A stretch of DNA of 64,000 nt from Betaproteobacteria bacterium (GTDB lineage Bacteria > Pseudomonadota > Gammaproteobacteria > Burkholderiales > Rhodocyclaceae). A model generated the notes under the pieces. That model had not been told where the DNA came from. It saw nothing but the letters and a program-made list of their open reading frames with translations, and ran no database searches. The stretch's first letter is position 1. Each line of letters opens with the position of its first letter. The stretch lies in assembly GCA_020621405.1 (NCBI GenBank), contig JAHRYN010000002.1, positions 857,676 through 921,675 of the forward strand. The letters are read 5' to 3'. Positions 39,688 to 49,174 of this stretch are shown one piece after another. A program made the position numbers and the translations under genes.

Positions 39688-40617
39688 TCAGTTGCCGCGG
39701 TGCGTGCGGCGGCTGATATGGCCGTTGCGGCTGCGCGCCGCCTCGCTGGCAGTCAGTGCTTCGGCGGCGAGCGAGCGGCCGAATTCGATCAGCGGACCGG
39801 CCAGATGGAACTCATGGAAGCTGCAGGTGTTCTTGGGCACCCGGATCACCACGTCCGGCCAGAACACCGCGAGGTGCTGGCGGGTGATCGCCGCCTGCAT
39901 GGTTTCGAGCGAACGCATCAGCACGTCCGACATGGCGAGCCCGGCCTCGACCGGCGCCGCATTGCCGTTCAGGCCGGCCATGTAGCTGCGCAGGCGCTGC
40001 ATCATGCCCGGTACCGCGTCGGCGGCGACCGCCTTCTGCAGCGGCGGCGGTTCGACCACATCGCCATTGAGATCGACCACCACGGTCAGGTCGGTCAGCG
40101 TGCTCAGCGTCGGCGCCACCGGCACCGGATTGAGCAGACCGCCATCGACCAGCAGGCGGCCACGATAGCGGTGCGGCGTGAAGATGGATGGCACCGCCAT
40201 CGAGCCGCGGATGGCCTCGAACAGCGAACCGTCGGAAAACCACGCCTCGCGTCCCTTTTCGATATCCACCGCCACCGCGGTGAAGGGGATGGGCAGATCC
40301 TCGATATTGCGTTCGCCGACCAGCGCACGCAGCTTCCGCATCAGCGCGTCGCCACGGATCAGGCCGCCGCCGGAGAAGGTCCAGTCGAGCATGCGGAACA
40401 CGTCGGACTGGCCGAGGCCGGTGACCCAGCGTTCGTAGGTGTCGAGCCCGCCGAGCGCATGGATGCCGCCGATCACCGCGCCCATCGACGAACCGGAAAT
40501 CGCGCGGATGTCGTAGCCGCGCGCCTCCAGCTCCCGGATGACGCCGATGTGCGCGAGGCCGCGCGCACCGCCCGAACCGAGCACGAGCGAAACGGTGGTC
40601 CTGGGTTCTTCGGTCAT
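39688..40617 (-). CDS. Patatin-like phospholipase, RssA type
   Basis: The 309-residue protein has the oxyanion loop GSGGARG (residues 14-20), the nucleophile elbow GSSMG with Ser44, and the catalytic Asp in VDGGLLNP near 156. The pattern and length match bacterial RssA/YchK-type patatins, presumed serine lipid acyl hydrolases in the cytosol. The extra C-terminal tail (about 230-309) includes a Cys/Phe/His-containing stretch of unknown role. It is followed upstream by a metallopeptidase gene 64 bases away on the same strand. Confidence 0.9.
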   Translation of the reverse strand: MTEEPRTTVSLVLGSGGARGLAHIGVIRELEARGYDIRAISGSSMGAVIGGIHALGGLDTYERWVTGLGQSDVFRMLDWTFSGGGLIRGDALMRKLRALVGERNIEDLPIPFTAVAVDIEKGREAWFSDGSLFEAIRGSMAVPSIFTPHRYRGRLLVDGGLLNPVPVAPTLSTLTDLTVVVDLNGDVVEPPPLQKAVAADAVPGMMQRLRSYMAGLNGNAAPVEAGLAMSDVLMRSLETMQAAITRQHLAVFWPDVVIRVPKNTCSFHEFHLAGPLIEFGRSLAAEALTASEAARSRNGHISRRTHRGN

Positions 40618-40681
40618 CGGCGGGCGATATTGCTGGAGGTCGGGCTGGGCATCGGCACAGTGTAGCCGCAGCCTGTGCGCT

Positions 40682-41185
40682 TCAGGCAGCCCGGCCGGCC
40701 AGATCGAGCTGGGTCAGGTACAGGCGCAGATCGAGTTCGTACTGGTGATACTGCGGCTCCATGTGCGCGCACAGCTGGTAGAAGGCCTTGTCGTGCTCGC
40801 GCTCCTTCAGGTGCGCCAGTTCATGCACCACGATCATCTTCAGAAATTCCGGTGCGGCGTCGCGGAACAGCGTGGCGACGCGGATTTCGCGCTTCGCCTT
40901 CAGCTTGCCGCCCTGCACGCGCGACACCGTGGTGTGGGTGCCCAGCGCCTTCGCCACCAGCCCGAGGCTGCTGTCGTACATCACCTTGCTCAGCGGTGAG
41001 GCATTGCGCAGGTAGCGGTTCTTCAGCTCGAGCACGTAGTCATACAGCGCGCTGTCGCTGCGCACCGCGTGCGTGTCCGGATAGCGCTGGCGCAGCACGT
41101 CGCCCAGGCGGTCCTGTTCTATCAGTTCGCGCACCCGGGCCTGGATGTGCTCGGGATAGGCGTTCAGGTATTTCAGTTGCAGCAT
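40682..41185 (-). CDS. YgjP-like zinc metallopeptidase (DUF45/M48-related)
   Basis: The 167-residue protein starts at ATG 41185. The zinc motif is VVHELAHLKEREHDKAFYQ: HELAH with a third His nine residues later, as in YgjP/DUF45 peptidases. The remaining N-terminal half is helical and basic. There is no signal peptide, so it is cytosolic. The substrate is unknown. It may be cotranscribed with the downstream patatin gene. Confidence 0.88.
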   Translation of the reverse strand: MLQLKYLNAYPEHIQARVRELIEQDRLGDVLRQRYPDTHAVRSDSALYDYVLELKNRYLRNASPLSKVMYDSSLGLVAKALGTHTTVSRVQGGKLKAKREIRVATLFRDAAPEFLKMIVVHELAHLKEREHDKAFYQLCAHMEPQYHQYELDLRLYLTQLDLAGRAA

Positions 41186-41281
41186 GCGTGATGACTGTAC
41201 GGCGCCCGGTGCGTGCCCGGACCTGCCGGGCGGCAAGGCCGAGGGGAGAAAGGGGAGCCGGTTACCGCTTCGGCCGGCCGG

Positions 41282-41866
41282 TCAGTCCTTGAACGCCTCA
41301 ACCGGAATCTCGATGAACACGTCATCGCTGATGCCCGGCAGGTACTTGATCATGCCGAACTCCGAGCGCTTGATCGTTGCGCTGACATCAGCGCCACACA
41401 AGGCCTTCTTGTTGATCGGGTGAGTACCACAGGCAAACCCCCTGACCGCGAGCTTGACCGGCCGAGTCACGCCGAGCAACGTGAAATCGCCTTCAGCACC
41501 GATCACTTTGTCGCCGTCGAACAGAATCTTCGTCGATTTGAAAGTCATGGCCGGGAATTTCTCGACGTTGAAGAAATCCTCGCCACGCATGATCTTGTCC
41601 CAGGCATCCAGGCCCATGTCGATCGACGCACTGTCGATGCTGACCTCGATGCTGCCGCTGTTCTGTGCCGGCACCAGCATGATTTTGCCGCTGGCGTTGT
41701 TGAAACGGCCGCGCTGGGTCGAGAAACCGAGATGATTTATTTCGAAGGTGGCAAGCGTGTGGCGCGAATCGATCGTGTAACTGCTGGGTTCGGTGGCCGC
41801 GGCAGCCATCGATGCACCTGCCAGAAGGCAGCACAGCACGGTCCTGCATTTGATACCTGTCTTCAT
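41282..41866 (-). CDS. YceI-family periplasmic protein (first of tandem pair)
   Basis: The 194-residue protein starts at ATG 41866 with GGAG upstream. A signal peptide (about 1-23, ending AAAA) precedes a lipocalin-like YceI domain: YTIDSRHTLATFEINHLGFS, GKIMLVP, SASIDMG, GDFTLLGVTRPVKL and the end SEFGMIKYLPGISDDV. Known members bind isoprenoid-type lipids (TT1927b) or are base- and stress-induced. Two cysteines (FACGTH, ALCGAD) may form a disulfide. It sits 57 bases downstream of a paralog of the same length. Confidence 0.9.
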   Translation of the reverse strand: MKTGIKCRTVLCCLLAGASMAAAATEPSSYTIDSRHTLATFEINHLGFSTQRGRFNNASGKIMLVPAQNSGSIEVSIDSASIDMGLDAWDKIMRGEDFFNVEKFPAMTFKSTKILFDGDKVIGAEGDFTLLGVTRPVKLAVRGFACGTHPINKKALCGADVSATIKRSEFGMIKYLPGISDDVFIEIPVEAFKD

Positions 41867-41923
41867 GCGTGAATCTCCGGAATGAACATTCGAACCGCGC
41901 GCCATGCGCGATTGTGGTACTGG

Positions 41924-42508
41924 CTATTTTCCTGCGGCAGCAAGCCGGAAGCGGATCTGCACCTCGTCGGCGACCACCGAGGTGTCACCCCAGGCACCGG
42001 TGCCGACGCCATAGTCCAGGCGCCTCAGCACGAAGCCGCCTTCCAGCAGCGCGCCCGCGCCATCCGCCTTCAGCGCGAACGGCGCGGCGACTTCGCGCGT
42101 CTTGCCCTTGATCGTCATCTGGCCGCGCACTTCATAGCGGTTGTTGCCCAGGGGCTTGACCGAGGTGGACACGAAACGCGCCGCCGGATGCTGCTTCACG
42201 TCGAACCAGTTCTTGCCCTTGACCTCGTCGTTGGCCTCCGGACCGCCGGCATCGATGGACGCCATGTCGATGTCCAGCGTGGCACGGCCGGATTCCGGCC
42301 TGGCGGGATCGAAATCGAGCGTCGCCGAAAAACGCGTGAAACTGCCGTCGACCGAAACGCCCATCTGCTGCGACACGAAGGCCAGCGCGCTGCGCTCGGG
42401 CAGCACCCGGTTGTAGATACCGGCGGCGCTGACCAGCGACGACCACAGGAAAAGGCCCGCGCCGAGCACGATCACTCGGTGCGCGGATGCCTGGATTGCT
42501 GACTTCAT
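41924..42508 (-). CDS. YceI-family periplasmic protein (second of tandem pair)
   Basis: The 194-residue protein starts at ATG 42508. A signal peptide (about 1-29, ending SAAG) precedes a YceI domain with LAFVSQQMGVSVDGSFTRFS, ATLDIDMASIDAGG, NRYEVRGQMTIKGKTREV and YGVGTGAWGDTSVVADEV. It is clearly diverged from its neighbour. In many proteobacteria two YceI proteins follow a cytochrome b561; no b561 gene is present here. Lipid or quinone binding in the periplasm is inferred. Confidence 0.9.
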   Translation of the reverse strand: MKSAIQASAHRVIVLGAGLFLWSSLVSAAGIYNRVLPERSALAFVSQQMGVSVDGSFTRFSATLDFDPARPESGRATLDIDMASIDAGGPEANDEVKGKNWFDVKQHPAARFVSTSVKPLGNNRYEVRGQMTIKGKTREVAAPFALKADGAGALLEGGFVLRRLDYGVGTGAWGDTSVVADEVQIRFRLAAAGK

Positions 42509-42604
42509 GGATGCTCCGGACTTGCTGATGGGAAGGTTCGATGCCACTCGGCCGGAAAGATTCCGCCGCAAGCCTGACGGGAAACGAAACAGCGGTGGCC
42601 GGGT

Positions 42605-42853
42605 TCAGCCCTCGGGGGCGCTCAGCGCACGTTCCAGTTCGGCCACACGTGCTTCGAGCGCTTCGAGGTGAGCCCGGGTACGCGCCAGCACCTCTTTCTG
42701 GATGTCGAATTCCTCGCGCGTCACCAGATCGAGCCGGGAAAACACGGCGCCAGCCATGGCCTTGGCGTTCTTTTCCAGATCGCGTGCCGGACTGGCGGCA
42801 ATCAGTTCGGAAAAACGGCTGGACAACTCTTCAAGCATCTTCGGGTTGAGCAT
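42605..42853 (-). CDS. ubiK: UbiK accessory factor for ubiquinone synthesis (BMFP domain)
   Basis: The 82-residue protein starts at ATG 42853, six bases after GGAG; ATG 42859 abuts the ribosome site and is less likely. It is a helical coiled-coil protein of the BMFP/YqiC family: FSELIAASPARDLEKNAKAM, then FSRLDLVTREEFDIQKEVL and a heptad-rich end (LEALEARVAELERAL). Known: UbiK binds UbiJ and helps the soluble Ubi complex under aerobic conditions. It is divergent from the nitrogen-regulated TorF-glnK-amtB operon, an order common in betaproteobacteria. Confidence 0.9.
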   Translation of the reverse strand: MLNPKMLEELSSRFSELIAASPARDLEKNAKAMAGAVFSRLDLVTREEFDIQKEVLARTRAHLEALEARVAELERALSAPEG

Positions 42854-43040
42854 GTTCATCTCCGTGCAGGGATCGGTTCGGTGCTGCGCCACGCCGGCGC
42901 GTCAGCCACACATTGTGCCGGCAAGCCGCACCGAGCGCGATGTTCTCGCATCGGCGAACACGGTTCGACTGCGTCCACAACCGGGTTCCGGCACCGCAAT
43001 CACGCATGCCCGGATCCGCCGGGTATGCATGCACAAAAAA

Positions 43041-43057
43041 TGCACAATCTTGGTGCA
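43041..43057 (+). promoter_or_regulatory. NtrC-type enhancer site
   Basis: TGCACAATCTTGGTGCA is a near-perfect match to the NtrC consensus TGCACYA-N3-TRGTGCA, with both outer half-sites intact. It lies about 125 bases upstream of a sigma-54 promoter, a normal enhancer distance. A half-site overlapping on the right (GGTGC-A-GCACC) may allow a second dimer. Confidence 0.75.
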
Positions 43058-43160
43058 GCACCACTTTTCAACGCGTGAACTTGGGGCAGGTCGATTGCCG
43101 GCGCACTTGTCTTGAGCCCGCCGTCTCGTGCAACACCATGAAATAAAAGAAAAACAATAG

Positions 43161-43177
43161 CTGGCATGGTCTGTGCA
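43161..43177 (+). promoter_or_regulatory. Sigma-54 promoter for the TorF-glnK-amtB operon
   Basis: CTGGCATGGTCTGTGCA matches the -24/-12 consensus YTGGCACGrNNNTTGCW at all positions but two, with invariant GG and GC at correct spacing. It is 42 bases before the TorF start. With the upstream NtrC-like site it predicts induction under nitrogen limitation. Confidence 0.8.
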
Positions 43178-43218
43178 AGAAACGCTGAGCAGTTTCCCTA
43201 ACTCAAGGAGTGACCTCA

Positions 43219-44485
<1,267 letters not shown>

Positions 44486-44498
44486 GGGGGAACGGGAG

Positions 44499-46007
44499 AT
44501 GAAACGCTTTTTGAGCATCCTGTGCGCAACGCTGGCCATCGGCCTGGCTGCGCCTGTCATGGCAGAAGACCCGCCGGCCGCGCCAGCCGCCGTCGCGGCG
44601 GATGCAGCACCCGCTGCAGTGGCCGCTCCCGAGGCAGCTCCGGCCGCGGCGGAAGCGGCTCCGGCCGCAGACGCTGCACCCGCTGCGGCTGCACCGACGC
44701 CCAACAAGGGCGACACCACGTGGATGATGGTATCCACACTGCTGGTGCTGATGATGGCCGTGCCCGGACTGGCCCTGTTCTACGGCGGCCTGGTCCGCTC
44801 CAAGAACATGCTGTCCATCCTGATGCAGGTGATGACGGTGTTCTCGGTGATCGTCGTGCTGTGGTTCATCTACGGCTACTCGCTCGCCTTCACCGCCGGC
44901 AACCCGTTCATCGGAACGCTGGACAAGCTTTTCCTGAAGGGCATCACGGCTGATTCGGTTGCCGCCACCTTCAGCAAGGGCGTGGTGATTCCGGAGCTGG
45001 TGTTCGTGGTGTTCCAGTCGACCTTCGCCGGCATCACGGCCGCGCTGATCATCGGTGCCTTCGCGGAACGCGTGAAGTTCTCGGCCGTCGTGCTGTTCTC
45101 GGTACTGTGGTTCACCTTCAGCTACCTCCCGGTTGCCCACATGGTGTGGTACTGGGACGGCCCGGACGCGATCACCAACGCCGACACGCTTGCGACCGTC
45201 ACCGCCAACGCGGGCTTCCTGTGGGCCAAGGGCGCACTCGACTTCGCCGGCGGCACGGTGGTGCACATCAACGCCGGCGTGGCCGGTCTGGTGGGTGCCT
45301 ACATGGTCGGCAAGCGCATCGGCTACGGTCGCGAATCGATGGCACCGCACTCGCTGGTCATGACCATGGTCGGCGCCTCGCTGCTGTGGGTGGGCTGGTT
45401 CGGCTTCAACGCCGGTTCCAACCTCGAAGCCACCGGTACCGCCGTGATGGCCTTCGCGACGACCCTGCTGGCAACGGCTGCGGCGACCTGCTCGTGGCTG
45501 TTCGGCGAGTGGATCATGAAGGGCAAGCCGTCGATGCTCGGCGCCGCTTCGGGTGCAGTGGCCGGTCTGGTCGCCATCACCCCGGCCTGCGGTTTCGTCG
45601 GCCCGATGGGTGCCCTGGTGATCGGCCTGCTGGTCGGCATCGTCTGCCTGTGGGGTGTCAATGGCCTCAAGCACATGCTGGGTGCGGATGACGCACTCGA
45701 CGTGTTCGGCGTGCATGGCGTGGGCGGCATACTCGGCGCCATCCTGACCGGCGTGTTCGCCTCACCGTCACTCGGCGGCTCGGGCATCTACGACTACGTC
45801 GCGAACAAGGTCGGTGAAAACTACGACATCATGGGCCAGGTCATCATTCAGGCCACTGCGGTCGGCACCACCGTGATCTGGACCGCGGTCGTGTCCTTCA
45901 TCTCCTTCAAGCTGGTCGACATCTTCATCGGGCTGCGCGTGCCGGAAGACGAAGAACGCGAAGGCCTGGACATCACGTCGCACGGCGAAACCGCCTACCG
46001 CGTCTGA
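44499..46007 (+). CDS. amtB: Ammonium transporter AmtB
   Basis: The 502-residue protein starts at ATG 44499 (GGGAG upstream). After a signal peptide (1-22) comes a striking 45-residue Ala/Pro/Glu linker, then eleven membrane helices. The twin pore histidines are in VVHINAGVAG and FGVHGVGGILG, and the Phe gate region lies in FQSTFAGITAALI. Known: trimeric AmtB conducts ammonium and is blocked by GlnK. The C-terminal tail RVPEDEEREGLDITSHGE is the GlnK-binding tail. A terminator follows. The long Ala-rich periplasmic linker exceeds that of E. coli AmtB. Confidence 0.97.
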   Translation: MKRFLSILCATLAIGLAAPVMAEDPPAAPAAVAADAAPAAVAAPEAAPAAAEAAPAADAAPAAAAPTPNKGDTTWMMVSTLLVLMMAVPGLALFYGGLVRSKNMLSILMQVMTVFSVIVVLWFIYGYSLAFTAGNPFIGTLDKLFLKGITADSVAATFSKGVVIPELVFVVFQSTFAGITAALIIGAFAERVKFSAVVLFSVLWFTFSYLPVAHMVWYWDGPDAITNADTLATVTANAGFLWAKGALDFAGGTVVHINAGVAGLVGAYMVGKRIGYGRESMAPHSLVMTMVGASLLWVGWFGFNAGSNLEATGTAVMAFATTLLATAAATCSWLFGEWIMKGKPSMLGAASGAVAGLVAITPACGFVGPMGALVIGLLVGIVCLWGVNGLKHMLGADDALDVFGVHGVGGILGAILTGVFASPSLGGSGIYDYVANKVGENYDIMGQVIIQATAVGTTVIWTAVVSFISFKLVDIFIGLRVPEDEEREGLDITSHGETAYRV

Positions 46008-46038
46008 TCGCAGGCCAAGGAACTCCTCTGCAATGGTT

Positions 46039-46067
46039 CGGGCGCCTTCGGGCGCCCGCTTTTTTTG
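46039..46067 (+). terminator. Rho-independent terminator of the glnK-amtB operon
   Basis: A perfect 8-bp stem (CGGGCGCC / GGCGCCCG) with a TTCG tetraloop is followed by a T-run. It lies 31 bases after the amtB stop. Confidence 0.93.
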
Positions 46068-46227
46068 TGGTCCGGCGTGCGCAGTGCTTCACGCCCGTGC
46101 CAGGCCGCGGCGCAGACAGTGCTGCAAAGCACACGAAATGCACCCGTACTGCCGCGATATTCTGCGTCTTCCGCTGGACGCGATGACGCGAGAATCCAGC
46201 CCTCGGACAAGCTGCGGGAGATTTGCC

Positions 46228-46416
46228 ATGACAACACGAGTCCACCGCCTGATGCGCGCCGGGCGCCGCTCGGCGACACGCCAGGCCACGCCGCTGTGCG
46301 CGGTCGCTGCCATTGCATCATTCGCCACCGGACTGCCGGCAGGCGTCGCCCTCGGCTTCGGCGGCCTCGCCGTGGTCAGCTACGTGTTGCGGCCGGCAAG
46401 CACGGTACAGATCTGA
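46228..46416 (+). CDS. Small basic membrane-type ORF
   Basis: The ORF has 62 codons from ATG 46228 with GGGAG 6 bases before. The N-terminal 25 residues are basic (many Arg), followed by two hydrophobic stretches (LCAVAAIASFATGL and VALGFGGLAVVSYVL), as in small inner-membrane proteins. No family is recognised. The good ribosome site and amphipathic pattern support a real gene, but it could also be chance. Confidence 0.5.
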   Translation: MTTRVHRLMRAGRRSATRQATPLCAVAAIASFATGLPAGVALGFGGLAVVSYVLRPASTVQI

Positions 46417-46816
46417 TTTGCCGGAGCGCAGGCGATGCCTGCGGTGGGGTCCGCAGTGGTTCTATCCAACACGACACCTGCGGCCTGCAACCATCCCTGA
46501 ACCTCTCCCTCGACGCACGATCGCCCTGAGCACAGCCTTCCGGCGGCCAGCGCCGCATCCTGCCGTCGTTTCCGTCCGACACGGTGCCACCCGACAGCGG
46601 CTGCGGCGACCCGGGCCACACCACGGACAGCAACTGGTGTCCGCCATATGCACGTCCGTGCGTTGTCGACCGGGGTACGCTCCGTTCCGGAAAAACCCGG
46701 GTTGCAGGGTAGGATCACGATCCGATCCTGAAGCCGGACCGGACATGTACCGGCTGCCTGCCGCTGCTGCAATGAACGCGGACGGCACCAAAACCCGAAA
46801 TGAACGAGGACTGCGT
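46417..46816. other. Non-coding stretch
   Basis: These 400 bases have open frames only as 5' extensions of the coiled-coil gene, without ribosome sites or conserved sequence. No RNA gene, repeat or promoter could be pointed out. Confidence 0.5.
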
Positions 46817-47533
46817 GTGAAGATTTGCGTTGTACGAATGCTGGCCGGGCTGATCGTGCTGACCGCCTCCGGTCTGGTACTTGCGGAGGACACTGCTGCG
46901 GGCAGCGATCCCGCAAGCGCGGCGACCGATACCTTTCCGGCCGAGGAACGCGCCCAGCTGCGTCAGCGCGCCGCCGAACTGCGGCAGCAGGCACACGAAC
47001 TGCAGCTCAAGGCGGACGAGACCCGCGCGGCAGCCGAACACGAATGCTGGAAGCGCACGCTGGTGTCGGCCTGCATGGAGGACGCCGACGAAGTGAAGCG
47101 TCAGACCATGAAGCAGGTGCGGAAGCTGGAAATCGAGGCCGGCGACATCGAGCGGAACGTGCGCAAGCGCATCGCCGAAGCCAGGCGTGCGGAAAAGGTG
47201 CGCAGCGCCGAGGAACGCCGGCTGAAGGGGATCGAGATCAGCGTGAAGACGCGGGAGCAGGACGAGCAGCGCGAGCGGGATGCCGCGGCACGCGTCGACA
47301 AGGATGCCGACATGGCCGCCAAGGCGCAGAAGCAGCAGCAGGATGCCGCCCAGCATGAACGCGACGCGGCCGACAAGCGCAAGCGCGAGGAAGCCCGTGC
47401 GGCCGAGCGTGCCGCCAAGCAGCGCGAGCACGCCGCGAAGATCGACGAGCGGCAGCGCAAGAAGCAAGAGGAACAGGCAAGGCGCGACGCGGAGGCCGCG
47501 GCCCGCGCGGCGAAGGCACCCGCTGCACAGTGA
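46817..47533 (+). CDS. Secreted Arg/Lys/Glu/Ala-rich coiled-coil protein
   Basis: The 238-residue protein starts at GTG 46817 with GAGG upstream. A signal peptide (VKICVVRMLAGLIVLTASGL, ending LAED) leads to an almost entirely helical, highly charged region. One Cys pair (HECWKRTLVSACMEDADE) interrupts it near 75-90 and may form a hairpin disulfide. Charged heptads then run to the C-terminus. It resembles TolA-like or periplasmic scaffold proteins only in composition. Function is unknown. Confidence 0.78.
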   Translation: MKICVVRMLAGLIVLTASGLVLAEDTAAGSDPASAATDTFPAEERAQLRQRAAELRQQAHELQLKADETRAAAEHECWKRTLVSACMEDADEVKRQTMKQVRKLEIEAGDIERNVRKRIAEARRAEKVRSAEERRLKGIEISVKTREQDEQRERDAAARVDKDADMAAKAQKQQQDAAQHERDAADKRKREEARAAERAAKQREHAAKIDERQRKKQEEQARRDAEAAARAAKAPAAQ

Positions 47534-47569
47534 CCGGCAGCGCCGGTCTGAAGTCCGCCTGCGACAGGC

Positions 47570-49069
47570 TCAGTGCGGCGTGTGGTGACCGCCGGCCGCG
47601 TGATGCGTGCCGGCCGCGGCATGGTGATGCAGGGCGGCATGGTCCGGCTCGTGCGGCAGCCCGTGCCCGACCCACTGCGGCAGCAGCGAACCGGCCACCA
47701 TGCCGGTGGCACTGACGGCCAGCCCGATCAGCTGCGGCGGCACCAGACTGCCTTCGCCGATCAGCACCTCGATCAGCAGCCACGATGACAGCCCGCCGAT
47801 GATGGCAGCCAGCGCGCCCTGGGTCGTCGCACGCGTCCAGAACGCGCCGAAGAACAGGGGCACGAAGGCGCCCGCCAGCGTCACCTTGTAGGCGTTCTCG
47901 ACCATCTCGAAAATGCTGCCGTCGGTGCTGAGCGCCACCAGCAGCACCATGGAAGCGAAACCGACGATGGCGCCACGCATCACGCGCAGCAGCTGGCGGT
48001 CGCTCATGTGCGGATAGAAGCCCTTGACGATGTTCTCCGCAAACGTGACCGACGGCGCCAGCAGTGTGGCCGACGAGCAGCTCATGATGGCGGACAGTAC
48101 GGCACCGAAAAAGAAGATCTGTGCGATCAGCGGCGTGTGCTGCATCACCAGCGTCGGCAGCACGCGCTGCGAGTCTTCCGCGATCAGCTTGCCGAAGGCC
48201 GCCGGATCGATCAGCGTTGCCGAGTAGGCGATGAACATCGGCACGAAGCAGAAACCGAAGTAGATGGAAGCGCCAAGCACCGAGCCGCCGATCGCCACGC
48301 GCGCGCTCTTGGCCGACGTGATGCGCTGAAACACGTCCTGCTGCGGGATCGAGCCGAGCATCATGGTCATGCCGGTACCGATGAAGGTCAGCCACAGCCA
48401 GGGATCGGCCGGCGGAAAGAAATCCAGCTTGCCGGCAGCCGAGGCATGTTCGATCACCGGAGCAACTCCGCCGGTCAGGCCGCTGATCACGTACGCGATG
48501 TACAGCAGGCCACCCATCGATACCGCCATCTGCACGAAGTCGAGCACGGCGACCGAGAACATGCCGCCGAAGGTGGTGTAGGTCAGCACGATGAGGGCAC
48601 CCAGCACCATGCCGGCGTGCTGGCTCACGGCACCGTCGGTCACCATGAAGAAAATCAGGCCCATCGCCTTGATCTGCGCCGCCACCCATCCCAGGTAGGA
48701 CACGACGATGCACAGCGAGGTGATCACCTCGACGGTGCGGTTGTAGCGCAGCCGGTAGTAGTCGCCGACGGTCAGGATGTTGAGCTTGTAGAGCTTGGAC
48801 GCAAAGAAGAAGCCGGCAAAGACCAGGCACAGCGACGAGCCGAAAGGATCGGCCACCACGCCGCCCAGGCCTTCGGTGACGAACTGCGCCGACACACCGA
48901 ACACCGCCTCGGCACCGAACCAGGTCGCGAACACAGTGGCGGTGACCACCGGCAGCGGCAGGCTGCGGCCGGCTACCGCAAAATCCTTGGCGCTATGGAC
49001 GCGGGTCGCGGCAAACAGGCCGATGCCGACCGACACCATCAGATAAAGCACTACGAACCAGATCAGCAT
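47570..49069 (-). CDS. Sodium:solute symporter (SSS family) with His-rich C-tail
   Basis: The 499-residue protein has about 13 membrane helices. SSS signatures include ATRVHSAKDFAVAGRSLP near the start, ATVFATWFGAEAVFG, and the family sequence FGGMFSVAVLDFVQM around TM5; IPQQDVFQRITSAKS follows. Relatives import organic anions, proline, pantothenate or glucose with Na+. The substrate is not readable. The last 26 residues contain ten His (HEPDHAALHHHAAAGTHHAA and beyond), an uncommon metal-binding-like tail. It is convergent with the coiled-coil gene. Confidence 0.9.
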   Translation of the reverse strand: MLIWFVVLYLMVSVGIGLFAATRVHSAKDFAVAGRSLPLPVVTATVFATWFGAEAVFGVSAQFVTEGLGGVVADPFGSSLCLVFAGFFFASKLYKLNILTVGDYYRLRYNRTVEVITSLCIVVSYLGWVAAQIKAMGLIFFMVTDGAVSQHAGMVLGALIVLTYTTFGGMFSVAVLDFVQMAVSMGGLLYIAYVISGLTGGVAPVIEHASAAGKLDFFPPADPWLWLTFIGTGMTMMLGSIPQQDVFQRITSAKSARVAIGGSVLGASIYFGFCFVPMFIAYSATLIDPAAFGKLIAEDSQRVLPTLVMQHTPLIAQIFFFGAVLSAIMSCSSATLLAPSVTFAENIVKGFYPHMSDRQLLRVMRGAIVGFASMVLLVALSTDGSIFEMVENAYKVTLAGAFVPLFFGAFWTRATTQGALAAIIGGLSSWLLIEVLIGEGSLVPPQLIGLAVSATGMVAGSLLPQWVGHGLPHEPDHAALHHHAAAGTHHAAGGHHTPH

Positions 49070-49174
49070 GCACGCCCCGACCAGTCATTCCGGATGACGC
49101 GGCAGAATGCCGCGCGAGCGCAATGATAACGGCGCGCAAAGGCTGGCGGGGCAAGGGCGACGGCGGTTTTTCGC

